From contig JALLLT010000015.1 of the NCBI GenBank assembly GCA_025266875.1, forward strand, positions 124,001 to 188,000: a DNA stretch of 64,000 nucleotides, in the 5' to 3' direction. The translations under genes were made by a program, and so were the position numbers. Under the pieces are notes generated by a model. It did no database searches and was not told where the DNA came from. It saw only the letters and a list, made by a program, of their open reading frames with translations. Shown here one piece after another: positions 11,396 through 22,436 of the stretch (the stretch's first letter is position 1; each line of letters begins with the position of its first letter). This stretch comes from Fennellomyces sp. T-0311 (Eukaryota; Mucoromycota; Mucoromycetes; Mucorales; Lichtheimiaceae).

Positions 11396-13645
11396 ATGGA
11401 TTCCGAAGGAGATTTGAACAAGCAAACGTTGGAACTTCCCAACACTGCTAATGCTGGTGCAAGTGGTACGTGTGTGTGTGTGTGTGTGACCATGGCGACA
11501 GAGCCGTTGCAGCATTGTTTGTGGAGACGAAACCCCTCTCTCTAATTTTATGCGCCTCTTTTATTTTTATTAGGTATTCGTCGCAATGCTCAATTCCCTG
11601 GCCTTCTCGATGTTTTCTCTCCCGAAATCAACACAATCTATGACCTTTTCTACAATGGTAAAGAAAAAGTTCAAACTCGCAAGCGCTTTTTTCTTTACTG
11701 ACGTTTTTACTGCAAGGTTACAAAATCTCAAAGGACAAACAATGCATGGGCATTCGACCCATTATCAATCCCGTAACCCGTGAACGCGCCAACTATTACG
11801 AATGGGAAACATACGAACAAGTCAATCAGCGTATTACGTGGTTCGGAAGCGGTCTTTTGGATTTCTTCAAAAATGATCTTGGATACACTCGTCTGGAGCA
11901 AATCCCACTTGGTATCTGGACAGTCAATCGACCAGAATGGCATATTTCCGAACTTGCTGCCGCCGCATACAGCATGTACATTGTTGCGCTGTACGATACT
12001 TTGGGTCCCGAAACCGTCGAATATGTCATCAACCATGCAGAGCTCGAAACCGTCATCTGCTCCAAAGACCACGTGGTCGACCTGTTGAAACTTCGCGAAA
12101 AGATTCCTCAGCTCAAGGCCATCATCTGTCTCGACGATTTCTTGAATGCCGAGGAGGAGAAGGCCATCAAGGGCTGGGCAGAGGAAAAGGGCGTTATTGT
12201 TGCACAGTACGCGGATATTGAGGAGCGTGGCAAGCAAAAGCCATTGCCTCACAACTATGCAAAGCGTGATGATTTGTCATGCTTGATGTACACCAGTGGC
12301 ACTACGGGTATGCCAAAGGGTGCCATGATTTCCCATGGAAATCTGATTGCCGCCGTCAGTGCATCGAGACAAGGCACCGAGACTCAGGACACCGATGTCG
12401 AACTGTGTTACTTGCCTCTTGCCCATATCTACGGTCGACTAGTCGATCTGGTCGTCTTTACAGCTGGTGGCAGCTTGGGATTCTTTAGCGGTGCCGTCGA
12501 GACTTTAATGGAAGACATGCTTATTTTGAAGCCAACCATGTTCCCTGCAGTTCCCCGTTTGCTCAACCGTATCTACGCCAAGATTGTACAAGTGACACAG
12601 GAACCCGGTGCCAAGGGCGCTTTGCTGCGTTGGGCCATTGCCACCAAACTCAAGAATTTGGAGGAAGGACGTGGTTTCCAGCACCCGGTACTGGATCGCC
12701 TCGTGTTCAACAAGATCAAACAGGTTATCGGTGGACGTGTGCGTTATATTGTCAGTGGCTCAGCTCCCATTGGTTCCGAAGTCCTGCAATTCCTTCGCGT
12801 CGTCTTTTCCTGCGATATCCGTGAGGGCTACGGCGCTACCGAGACAGCAGCCGCTTGCTCCAACACAATGTACAACGATGGCCGTGCCGGTCACGTCGGC
12901 CGTCCCGTCAGCTCCAACGAGATCAAGCTTGTCGATGTCCCCGAGATGGACTACCTATCCACCGATAAGCCTAACCCCCGTGGTGAAGTGTGTGTCCGTG
13001 GCTACAACGTTATCAAGGGCTATTACAAGGACGAAGAGAAGACGCGCGAGGCGTTCGATGAAGATGGATGGTACCATACTGGCGATATTGGCATGTTCGA
13101 CGAACGCGGTAGCTTGATCTTGATCGACCGCAAGAAGAACATTTTCAAGTTGGCCCAAGGTGAATACATTGCACCTGAGAAGATTGAGGTTGGTTATCTT
13201 GTTACATGTCCATGATACATATTAATCCACAGTGTAGAACGTTTACACACGTGATCCTATTGTCGCTCAATTCTACCTTCACGGCGATTCGTTGCACCAT
13301 CAATTGGTCGGCATTGTTGTTGCCGACGAAGAGGTTTTGCGCGCTTTGGTCAGCAGCAAGTTGCCTGCATTGGCGGGTGCTAGCTACAGCGAGTTGATCA
13401 ACAACAAGCAAGTGACCAAGTTGGTTTTGGAACGGTTAACGTTGGTTGGCAAACAGGGTGGACTTCGTGGCTTCGAATTTGCAAAGGCCATCCGCCTTGT
13501 GAATGAGCCTTTCACCATTGAAAATGGTCTGCTGACTCCAACGCTCAAAGTCAAGCGACCGCAGGCTCGGAAGCACTTTGAAAAGCAGATCGCTGAATTG
13601 TATGAGGAATTGGGCTCTGCAACCCAAAACGCTGCAAGACTGTAA
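11396..13645 (+). CDS. Long-chain-fatty-acid-CoA ligase (ACSL/FAA type)
   Basis: Four exons (11396..11465, 11574..11657, 11717..13188, 13238..13645) give 677 aa with all phases matching; this is the normal ACSL length. The enzyme activates fatty acids with ATP and CoA to acyl-CoA for lipid synthesis, remodelling or beta-oxidation. Seen: the ATP/AMP motif YTSGTTGMPKG near residue 242, LPLAHIYGR, GYGATETAAA near 422, and the FACS signature DGWYHTGDIG...IDRKKNIFKLAQGEYIAPEKIE around 500-540. No peroxisomal SKL-type C-terminus is present (it ends NAARL) and no N-terminal membrane helix is obvious. Intron 1 carries a short TG-dinucleotide run at 11466-11488. A TATA-like TATTTATAG lies near 11328. 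The reading frame upstream of the last exon continues into intron 3, so retention would truncate the protein. Confidence 0.95.
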
Positions 13646-15276
13646 AATAATAATAATAATAATAAACAAATTCCCGTGTTGCAGTGTTTTATGTATCACT
13701 TACCTATCCCTTGAACCTATCACTTCAATTGACCATCTATTCCGGTTTATTTTTTCTATTTACGGCTCCCCACATGGACTGTACATTGCTCTTTCCACAT
13801 TTAGGTAATATGAACTTTAGTTTGGGCCATTGTAGCCTGCTCGGATATACAAACACCATCGGAACAGGTATGTGCATCGATTGTACAGCAGCCGATACGA
13901 ATGCAATGCAATGCATAATTCGATCTAATCCGAAGATATACGTACATGATGTTAAATCAGTTGGGGAATGATCAGATTAGTGCCTTCGTCATTAATACTG
14001 CCTAGTGAAAGTGTCCGCCGAGGTTGAAAGTACGTATCCTATCGGTAGTTATCCTATCGAATATGCATGTGCAATACGTACCTGGGTCACGGCGCAGAGC
14101 CGAAAGGACGGATTCAGACTTATTAGTCAAAGTGCATGGTTGCCATGATGCTCGATGGCCCAAAAATGGACTTGACCGACAGCGCCAATACGAAACTCGA
14201 TGTGGCAGAACGATCGGCAATAGAAGATGGTGGCGCCATCAAGTGAAATCAAGGGTTTGTTTGGTGCAAAGCCCTCTTTTTTGAAATGGTAGACAGGTGA
14301 CACTGGTGTCACGCAAAAAGTATCCACGGTCTAGATGCTCGGAAGTGGTATAAAAGATTCCTAAACTTTGCAAGGTAGTTTGGATCAGCAAAGAGTAAAC
14401 AAAATCCAGAAGAATAGAGTCTTTCTAGCACCCCTTATCAATTAATCTGCAGACCAATCATCCCCTTTTTCTTTCACCTGCGTTAATTATCATTTGCGCA
14501 CGGAACACACGCCCTTTCCACATATAGCCAACGTCAAGCACAAAGTTTGGAAAAAAAAGTCTAAAATCTAGATAAAGAAAAACCTGCAACTCGAACTGAA
14601 CCGGTTTACGATAAGAAACGTTGGAACGAGTTTGCTGTGTATCACTTGATCCCATTTTTACGGCGAATACTGACATACTGACAGGTTACAATGAAAAGGT
14701 GTTGTGCCTGAAGATACAGTAGAATGCTCTAAATCTGCTTGGTGACGATTACATGTGATAATAATTCAGCAGCAACAAACCAAAAAAAAAACACAAAGCG
14801 TTTTCTTGAACGATTGAGGCGCAACATTTCGGCGATGGTGACAATGAAGGATCTTTCAGGACGATAAGTGCGGCGCTCCAGGCCAAACGTGGACTTTGTA
14901 CGACTTGATAAGGTACATAGCCAATGTCGTAAAACCAGCATGATCTACACATGCAACGAAAGCCAGCAAGCAAGCCCAAAGGAAGCATGCGTGGGTACAA
15001 ATGCTAGTCCCACGGTCCACAAGGGCTTTTGCAGCCGTATGTGGTAAAATCAAATGCCAACCACAGGCGTTTATGCATTAAAAGGTAATGATCCACCATT
15101 ATCAGGCACGTCAGCACGCTACCAGATGAAGACACGGTCAACAGGCAGGCGGGAGAGAAGTTTATGAAGTATACACATATAGCACAAGGGTATATATAGG
15201 CTTTATTTGCGGATGAAGTGCGTGGTTTCTATGTATAAAGGAAGGGCGGAAAATGCAAAAAATAAACAAAGGGAAA
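13646..15276. other. Spacer downstream of acyl-CoA synthetase
   Basis: Begins with an AAT-repeat run (13646-13664). Overlapping minus-strand frames at 14729-15053 and 14002-14327 are open but have no recognisable family or promoter. I see no supported gene. Confidence 0.4.
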
Positions 15277-15570
15277 TTATTCAAACGGATTGGTTTTGCC
15301 GTCTTGCGGTCGTTTTTCTCGTCGAGTGGCACGTCGATGCGCCCACGATTGCTTAAAGTGATGGATCATGCCTACAAAGTTTCGTTTAGGACAGCGACAC
15401 TGTGTTCGACTGAATTGCTGCTTCTCATCCACGAGGTTTATTTGTTCTTCAGGCGCGCTGTAGGGTGGTGGAGGCGGTAAGCTGATATGCCAGTCATCGT
15501 CGCAGTCATTGAGATAGGAATAAGGAGCCATCGGAAAATCGGTATGTCGCGATGGTCGATATGCAATCAT
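15277..15570 (-). CDS. Small PPxY-motif protein (hypothetical)
   Basis: A single-exon frame of 97 aa with ATG at 15570. A TATA box (TATATAAAAG, 15633-15624) lies about 55 nt upstream, followed by a pyrimidine-rich leader. The N-terminal half is acidic and ends in ISLPPPPPYSAPEEQ (about residues 30-44), a PPxY-type ligand for WW domains such as those of Rsp5/NEDD4 ubiquitin ligases. The C-terminal half is basic (SWAHRRATRREKRPQDGK). There is no signal peptide or membrane helix. Inference: a small adaptor or regulated substrate. No named family is recognised. Confidence 0.6.
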   Translation of the reverse strand: MIAYRPSRHTDFPMAPYSYLNDCDDDWHISLPPPPPYSAPEEQINLVDEKQQFSRTQCRCPKRNFVGMIHHFKQSWAHRRATRREKRPQDGKTNPFE

Positions 15571-15623
15571 GAGTTGGAGAAAAGAAAAAGTTAAAAGGAA
15601 AAAAAGGAAAAATAGGTGGGTTA

Positions 15624-15633
15624 CTTTTATATA
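15624..15633 (-). promoter_or_regulatory. TATA box of PPxY-protein gene
   Basis: TATATAAAAG on the minus strand, about 55 nt upstream of the ATG at 15570. Confidence 0.55.
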
Positions 15634-15746
15634 GTTTGCTTCTGCTAGGTTACATCTGTACGTGACCCCTTAATCGGAAAGCGCTGGGTCACAGGGTCTG
15701 CCCAAGTGGCGGTGGGGGGTATTGGGGGTCAAAAGCGTTGGATGAT

Positions 15747-18700
15747 TTATTGTTCCATTTGTCTCGCTCGAAGTTTTCTAAAAGCAGCTTAACACACAGA
15801 CAAACCGGCTTAAACTTTATACGCATCACATACCTTCTCCGTCTTGGCGGCCGTTCGGGCCATTGCATTGACGTCTCATCATCGCTGCTTGGCAACGGTA
15901 GTGCGGGCGCTTCCATAATAGGACTGAATGCAGCAGATGACGCTAACCGTGGTGAGGCCGAAGTAGACTAAAAAAGTCGAGTTCAGCTCGGGTTTTAGCA
16001 ATAGATGAGGGGTGGGCACACGTTCATACATTCTCGGCTGACTCCGGATTCTGCACCGATGGTGTGCCGGCGGATTCTTCAAGTGGTTGCATACTTGACG
16101 CAATCGACACATCACTTTTGGCCTTTTCGAATGCTTGCTTTAGCCGACGCTGACCCTCATGCATTGCCTACAACACGCATGTGCGCTTAGTCTAAGACTT
16201 CCATCCTGTTCGATTGGCATATATTACTTTGACTCGGCTCTTCAATTTGCTGTTCTCGTGCTGCAATGTTTCAAGCGCCACGCGCATGTCTGATATTAAT
16301 TCCTCCTCTCTGCCTGCATCGATGCTAACAAGCACAGTGCGTGTGTTACGTGGAGGCGGCTTGGCTGGAGCTAAAACATCGATTGAGAGGCGCGCAAATC
16401 GTTTGAACAGGCTCTTGGCACGTTCCTGAATATGGTCGGGGTCATTGGTGAACTTCTTTTGGGCAATAAGTTTCAAGAGACGTCCCATATTGGTTTCCTG
16501 TGCTTTCAATTCAGTAAAGGGGAACGTTGATTTCCCTTTTGCTTTTTTTGTTACCTTGATAAGCTCAAACGTAACTCCTTCAAACTCCTCCACCTGCTTC
16601 ATGACGTCTCCTGTATCCTCATCGTACTTATGCATGTGAGTCTTTTTGTCACCACGAGAAAAAAAAAAGAATGGCCCACAATTACCTCTTCTCCACCTTT
16701 GAATACGCTACGACGTAATCGTTTCCGCAAGTCAAGCAATTCGATGAATTTGGGATCCTTTGCATCCAAATCCATGGCAGACTCGGCCTTCTGCAACGTT
16801 GGCAGTTCATCTTCTTCCATTGGATCAGGGACCTTGAGTTGCTCGTTGAGACGCAATTGTTGCGATAGCTGTCGATTGGACTCTTGTTCGCGACGCTTGT
16901 CATTTTCCAGCTCTGCAATCTAAGGGTTTTTTTTTTTGTTTTGGTTTAACCGAAACTCTAACCGATGGAACCATACCTTTTCCAACAAACTGTGTTTGGT
17001 AGCCTCGTGATCACGCATGATGGCACGTAACCGTTCCATCTCGGCAGTCAGGGTCTGTTGTCTCTCATGGAGCTGCAAAAATAAACACTCTGTTAAGTCG
17101 CAACCTTTTTCAAAAAAGAAGAAAAGAATCTTACGTCGGCCCAAATACGCTCATGCACTTGATCTAATGACCTTGAGTAAAAAATCCCGCTCTCTCTCTT
17201 TTTCTCTTTCTTTTTACGCAAACTTACCGGAAGCATCTTTTTGCATAGACTCGATATGTTCTCGGATTTCCGTTTGGTTTATATCATTCTGTCATGTTCC
17301 GTTAAGTCATTGTTTGATCACGCTAATAGGACTCGTACCTTTTCCTTCAATGCAGACATGTAAATATCTTCCATTTTGCGCAACTCCGTCTCCATCTCCT
17401 TGGCAACCTGCTGTCGAATTGTTGACTCGATCGTTGCACAACGCGTTTCCGCCTCAATCCACTTTGAAGCGTTCAAATTACTTTACGTCCTCCCCTTAAG
17501 AATGTTCTTTATTACCTTTCCATGTAGATCTTCGAGTTGACATATAAGATTATCCACAAATGGGTCGGCATTTTCATCGTCGTCGTCGTCTTCGTCGTCA
17601 CTTGGCAACGGAAGCTCAATGTCACGCAGCGATAAGTAGCCCTCTGATACAAGTTGTTATTGTTTTTCATGTCACAGAAAAAACAATGGCGCATACCTTG
17701 CTGCTGCTGCTGTTTCTGCTGCTTGTCATAGGACTGAGTGCGGAGTCGCTTGGCTGCATAGAATAAGTAACCATGACGAAAAAAAAGTGTGTAACGCAAT
17801 TGTTTACCAGAGCCAGAGATGCCGCGCAGATCGAGTTTCGGATGGATTCGTCGCCAAGTGGCCACGTTCTTTGCGACCGCAGCAAACTTCATGACATGGC
17901 TATTTTCATCAAATCCTGTATCGAAGGGATTGACATTCACCACCATCACCTATTCTTGGTCAATAATCCAAATTACCCTGTTACTGCTTCGCTTACAGCT
18001 TTCCCATCGCCCTCAAACGAGCTCTTGAATAACTCAGTCAGCTTGCTATGACGAAATGGGACGATCGCTGGTCGCTATTCAGATTTTAGTTGAATGCACC
18101 TAACCATTTTTTTCCACAAATCGAGTCATACCTTTCCCATTTCCGTTTTGAGTTGATTCAGTCGAAGTGTTTCCATACATTGACCAAGCACCATCAGTGA
18201 CTTGTTGATATTGCCTGCCTCTTTCAAGCGTTGGCCTAATAGCTTGATTTTAGCAAAGGAGACTCAGCGTGCGTCACAGACTATTTTTTTTACCAGTATT
18301 AAGCGTATTTCGATGTCGTTCTGAACCGGCCAGATCAACGATCGACATTTTGGATACGGTTGCATAAGCCGGATCCTTTTAAAACGCGGGTCAGAGATCG
18401 ACATGTGTCTATCTGTGTCTATAAATATTACCTCAATGACATAGTTTTCGTCATCAATGGGTGTGCGGACAATCTTTATGGTAAAGATGCTATGGCTTCG
18501 GCTGCTGGTATGGTTCATCAGTGTAGAGTAAACAGCTCGGTTCCGTTGACTTTCGTGCAGCAACGCATAGGCTTCCTATGTACGCTTCTTAGTCAAGTTA
18601 TTCTCGAAATCTCTCTCTCTCCTTTATATATATATATACCTCGATCGTTTGTACTTTGACTTCGGTTAGCCCTGCAATGTACTTGTGGCCGCTGCGGAAT

Positions 18701-19913
18701 TCATATTTGAGTGATAAGGATTGCCGCTTCAGTTCCTTGTTGGGCGGCACAAGCAGATCGTATATCTTTTCCGTGTAGATCTCTGCAAACGAGACCCAAA
18801 TGCCGTATTCGAACTTTTCACTCACGTCCAGCACTGTGAAATTGTTTGAGCGTACGCATTATGATACGTTTCGGTACGTTACCAGTTGGATCCCGCTCGG
18901 TTGGTATTTGAAACCCTTCCCATAGACCAGGATTCTATCACAAAAGATGAGCTTATGGTCCCGCAATCTCTTTGAAAAAAAAGATGAGTTCGTTACCGAT
19001 GTTCCGGGATGTGGATGAGGTGTGCTCTGATTGCCCACCTGATCCAATACGTGTCGCTTCTCCTCCGCTGAATCATCGTAGGGTTGGACCAAGCTATGCA
19101 TTGCTGGCTTGAGCTAGAGTACACAGTATGCATGAGCTGTTAACACTTGTTCCAATCGTTGCATACCTTGGATTCACTTATGTATCCATCGACACTGTTA
19201 AAGATGACATCCAATGTTCTGGGCAGTATACCGGGATCCTGCTTTGTGCCCATTACCGAATATGTTTTGCCGGAATTGGTGACACCGTAAGCAAACACCA
19301 AAGCATTTTCGCCGGTCAATACATCCTGAACAAGCGGCAACGTGGTCTTGTTGAAGAAGTCCTGTTGCATGATACCTTCAGTGAATATCTTTGTAAACTT
19401 GTATCGTTCAGGAGCTCGATTGCGAGTTCTGTAAGCGTTCGAATCCTGTGCATCCAGATTGAGATAAGCTTCTTTCAACTATTGCAAAGCATACCTCGGG
19501 TGGGGTCATGGACACTTCAAGATCATCGACAACTTGAAGATACGGCGATTGCGTAGATTCATATTCTGCAGCGCGTGGGCGTATTCGTAGGTATGCCTGT
19601 CGACGAAACATTAGGTCTGTGCGAGGAAGAAAAGAAGAGCGTCTTTTTTTACTTTGATAGGTTCTTTTTCGGGATTATACGCTACGAAACTATCGTCGTT
19701 CCGTTTGCCAAGAATTGATTTTCGAATGACTGAATCATTATTGGCCATTGCAGCGAAATCGGGCGGTGTTGGTCTCATGGTGGGTTTTAGATTGGAAAAC
19801 GATCGTTGTTGCGTAGGTGTTCGTGTGGGTGTACGATGCGGTGTACGATGAGGGGTTCGTTGAGGTGTCCTCGTTGGCGTTCGTGGTGTTGCATCATTTT
19901 CTCTGGGAGACAT
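15747..19913 (-). CDS. Kinesin-6 family motor (KIF20/MKLP-like)
   Basis: Twenty-two exons give 999 aa: 19913..19653, 19596..19495, 19445..19167, 19113..18997, 18934..18883, 18833..18640, 18575..18432, 18375..18294, 18235..18132, 18074..17997, 17949..17808, 17753..17697, 17643..17516, 17461..17339, 17288..17228, 17163..17135, 17072..16977, 16919..16686, 16641..16228, 16167..16030, 15967..15834, 15777..15747. All phases agree. Seen: motor start AYLRIRP (about residue 88), P-loop FAYGVTNSGKTYSVMG, switch I NHTSSRSHS, switch II DLAGSE and the kinesin-6 hallmark VVNVNPFDTGFDENSHVMKF. The DPG/LLP region carries an insertion in the L6 loop. A coiled coil spans about 560-720; the C-terminus is basic (RRRKLRARQMEQ). 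Known role: plus-end motors of the spindle midzone in cytokinesis. The N-terminal 40 residues are an array of RTP repeats, candidate CDK sites. Small exons 5, 16 and 22 are least certain. Confidence 0.93.
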
Positions 19914-20014
19914 GATCGCGTTCCTGAAATATCGAGTAAAAGAACAAACGCTCGCTTTTTTTTTTGGTTCGCGTAGCACCGCGCTTTGCGTGTGTAACTT
20001 TTTGAGTTTCAATC
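19914..20014. promoter_or_regulatory. Divergent promoter, kinesin-6 / REXO2
   Basis: Only 101 bp separate the start codons of the kinesin gene (-) and the oligoribonuclease gene (+). The interval contains an A/T-rich run (T9 at 19958-19966) but no clear TATA in either direction. Shared regulation is inferred. Confidence 0.5.
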
Positions 20015-20907
20015 ATGTTTTTGTCGCGTTTGTTCTCTACACGACTGGTGAACACAATGGTCAAGAACCCACTTGTTTGGATCGACTGCGAGGTTGGACT
20101 ATTTACTCACTCTCTCGGGCTGAATACATGCGTTTTTAACGCTTTTGATAAAGATGACCGGTCTCGACATTGGTAAAGATCGGTTGATCGAGATTGCTGT
20201 ATTGATCACCGACGGCGATCTTAATATTGTCGCTGAGGTAGTCTTTTTTTTTATTTTATCCGCGAATTGTCACATATTTACAAAGATAAACAAGGGCCCC
20301 GAGCTTGTTATTCATCAACCTCGCGAATTGATGGACAATATGAACGGTAATAGCTAGGGGTTTTTTTCTGTCTAATATGCAACTCGACATTCATACGTTT
20401 CTATGTAGACTGGTGCAAAGAGCATCACGGTGCTGTAAGATTTATATTCTGCAGAAAACGAAGAACAACGAGTTGACACATCAAATGCATAGTCTGGTTT
20501 AACGCAAGCCGTACTGGATTCTAAAGTGTCCACAGCCGATGCCCAAAGCCAAGTCCTAGCCTTTCTGAAGCAACATATCAAGCAAGGCGAAGCACCGCTT
20601 GCAGGCAATTCCGTGCACGCTGATAAACGTTTTCTTGAAAAAGAAATGCCCGATATTGTCGATTACTTGCACTACCGTATCGTTGGTAACGTATATAATT
20701 CCATAGAAACTATACTGTACTCACGCAAACACGCACACGCATACTTTTTTAGATGTCAGCACCGTCAAGGAATTGGCTCGACGATGGTATCCAGAAGTAG
20801 CCAAGGGTGTCTCAAAGAAAAACTGTCACCGCGCACTGGATGATATCAAGGAGAGTATTGCTGAACTTGAATACTACCAAAAGCATGTATTCGTTCCTCG
20901 TTCATAA
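20015..20907 (+). CDS. REX2: Oligoribonuclease / REXO2 (3'-5' exoribonuclease)
   Basis: Six exons (20015..20092, 20154..20237, 20295..20346, 20409..20434, 20493..20685, 20753..20907) give 195 aa. It degrades RNA oligonucleotides of two to five residues to mononucleotides; in eukaryotes it acts in mitochondria and cytosol. DEDDh catalytic motifs are seen: WIDCEMTGLD (Exo I, split by intron 1 after E), [16 protein letters not shown] (Exo II) and HRALDDI (Exo III), plus [15 protein letters not shown] and SGLTQAV. The first 14 residues [14 protein letters not shown] resemble a mitochondrial presequence, and a second in-frame Met ([12 protein letters not shown]) sits exactly where cytosolic forms begin. 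This suggests dual targeting by alternative starts. Length matches the family. Confidence 0.95.
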
Positions 20908-21545
20908 ACAATGATGCTTTGTTTTACCCTTGAGTTTAAATGGATTTCGGCCCGATGCTGAGCCAAAATATGGTCCAAGTGAGCGGTACGATCATTTATC
21001 TGCAGCTATAGTACATAATGAAAGGCCCCGATGGGGGACTGCATTTGATTCACTTTTGCAGAACGCATGTTTTCCCCGGTATAAGCACTTTGAATATTTG
21101 ACAGATAATGCACTGCAAAAAAAAAAGCTCTGATGGACGTTGAGCTTATTTTGAAACTCTCGTACTACAATGGAATGAGACAAATGCTTCTGTGTTGATG
21201 TTTCTATGTGTCCGCATCTGAGCTTATGCGCTTAAATCGTAATCTTAACTGCAGCAAAGGGGTACGGTAACTGATGAACTCAAAATCCGAAACGACGGAT
21301 CAACAACAATCATGTAATACTAAATGTAACCCGCTTCGCATATTCTGCACTGAGCAGCTCCTAACAAGTGAGATTGGATCCCTCTCGTTCAATGCAGCTC
21401 AGCTTACCCGTATGTACGTAGGAGTAGACAACAGAAAATCAACTGCACTACTTTTATATCAAGCGGTCCGTCCCAGTAAGAATGAACCCACCTGGGTCCT
21501 TCATTATGCGTATATATATGATTTATATGATCTTTAGCTGACAAA

Positions 21546-21809
21546 CTACAACGTGTGCAGTTGTAAGAGGCGTACAATCGAACCAGAACAGCGGATGGGC
21601 ACAAACGGACCCGAACCAAATCGGAAGTCGGTTCCCACACGATCAAGATCTGGATTGTTGGCTAATAAAGACGAGTAAGCCGATGTTTGGTTTCTATAAC
21701 CCGTAAACTCGCCAATAAGATACCACTTTTCTGTAATATGACGATATTTCTCTAGAAATGTATTTTCGTCTACAGGCAAATATGCCTCAAAACTAGCTTA
21801 TTGAGACAT
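21546..21809 (-). other. Possible gene fragment, unassigned
   Basis: A minus-strand frame reads through FEAYLPVDENTFLEKYRHIT and GEFTGYRNQTSAYSS to VGTDFRFGSGPFVPIR before a stop at 21546. It extends in frame upstream of its first Met (21779), and its composition looks protein-like. No promoter or matching exons were found and I do not recognise the family. It could be an exon of a lost gene. Confidence 0.25.
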
Positions 21810-22277
21810 TAAATCACTTTTAAACCTGATGACCAACAGCTTTCGTTAGGCGAACAAATATCAGCGTTAAATAGTAAGCTTTTTACCAAGAATCTCCATC
21901 TGACATTGGTGTTACCATGGTGACAAGTGAAACAAGACTTTAATAAAAAAAAGTGAGGGGCGACAAGGATGGCCCTTGCGATTACGCGATAGGTTTGTGA
22001 TACATGAGAAGCTCATTCCCCGCTTTTTTCCAATCGGCTTAAGCCGGACCCACCACAATTATTCCGATTTTGGATTGGTGTGCCACTTGTGCTTTCTAAT
22101 AGACTTTTGGCGATGCCGAAGATCTTATCTGTTACGAAAGGTATGTACTTAGATAATAATCAAAGGATCTGTGGATAAGAAAGACATGATATGTGATAAA
22201 GAAGAAAACTGAGGCTACGATAGGCGAGTTAAAAAAAGGAGTGGGGTAATCGAAATGACGTATTTGATACGCAGTGT

Positions 22278-22317
22278 GCGCACACACACGCACACACACG
22301 CACACACACACACACAC
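22278..22317. repeat. CA-dinucleotide microsatellite
   Basis: CACACACG-type run of about 40 bp, ending about 120 bp before the C9orf72-like ATG. Confidence 0.9.
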
Positions 22318-22436
22318 CGCATGATTATATTTCTCTCTCCACTTGGATTCACACCAACCCACTTTTTCTTTTGGTTCTCTACCAAAAATAGCGCGCGATT
22401 TGCGTGTTGTTGCTTCTTTCTTATTACCTTTTTGTC

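Larger units (their letters stand above)
20908..22436. other. Spacer between REXO2 and C9orf72-like gene
   Basis: It contains one minus-strand frame of interest (21546-21779, listed separately) and a CA-dinucleotide run at 22278-22317. Otherwise AT-rich without recognised features. Confidence 0.4.

Noticed and set aside
14002..15053. Minus-strand frames downstream of the PPxY gene
   Set aside because: Three overlapping frames compete, with no start context or recognised domain.
19430..19450. TTCGAATCC resembling a tRNA B box
   Set aside because: It lies at a kinesin exon-intron boundary; no A box or cloverleaf could be found.
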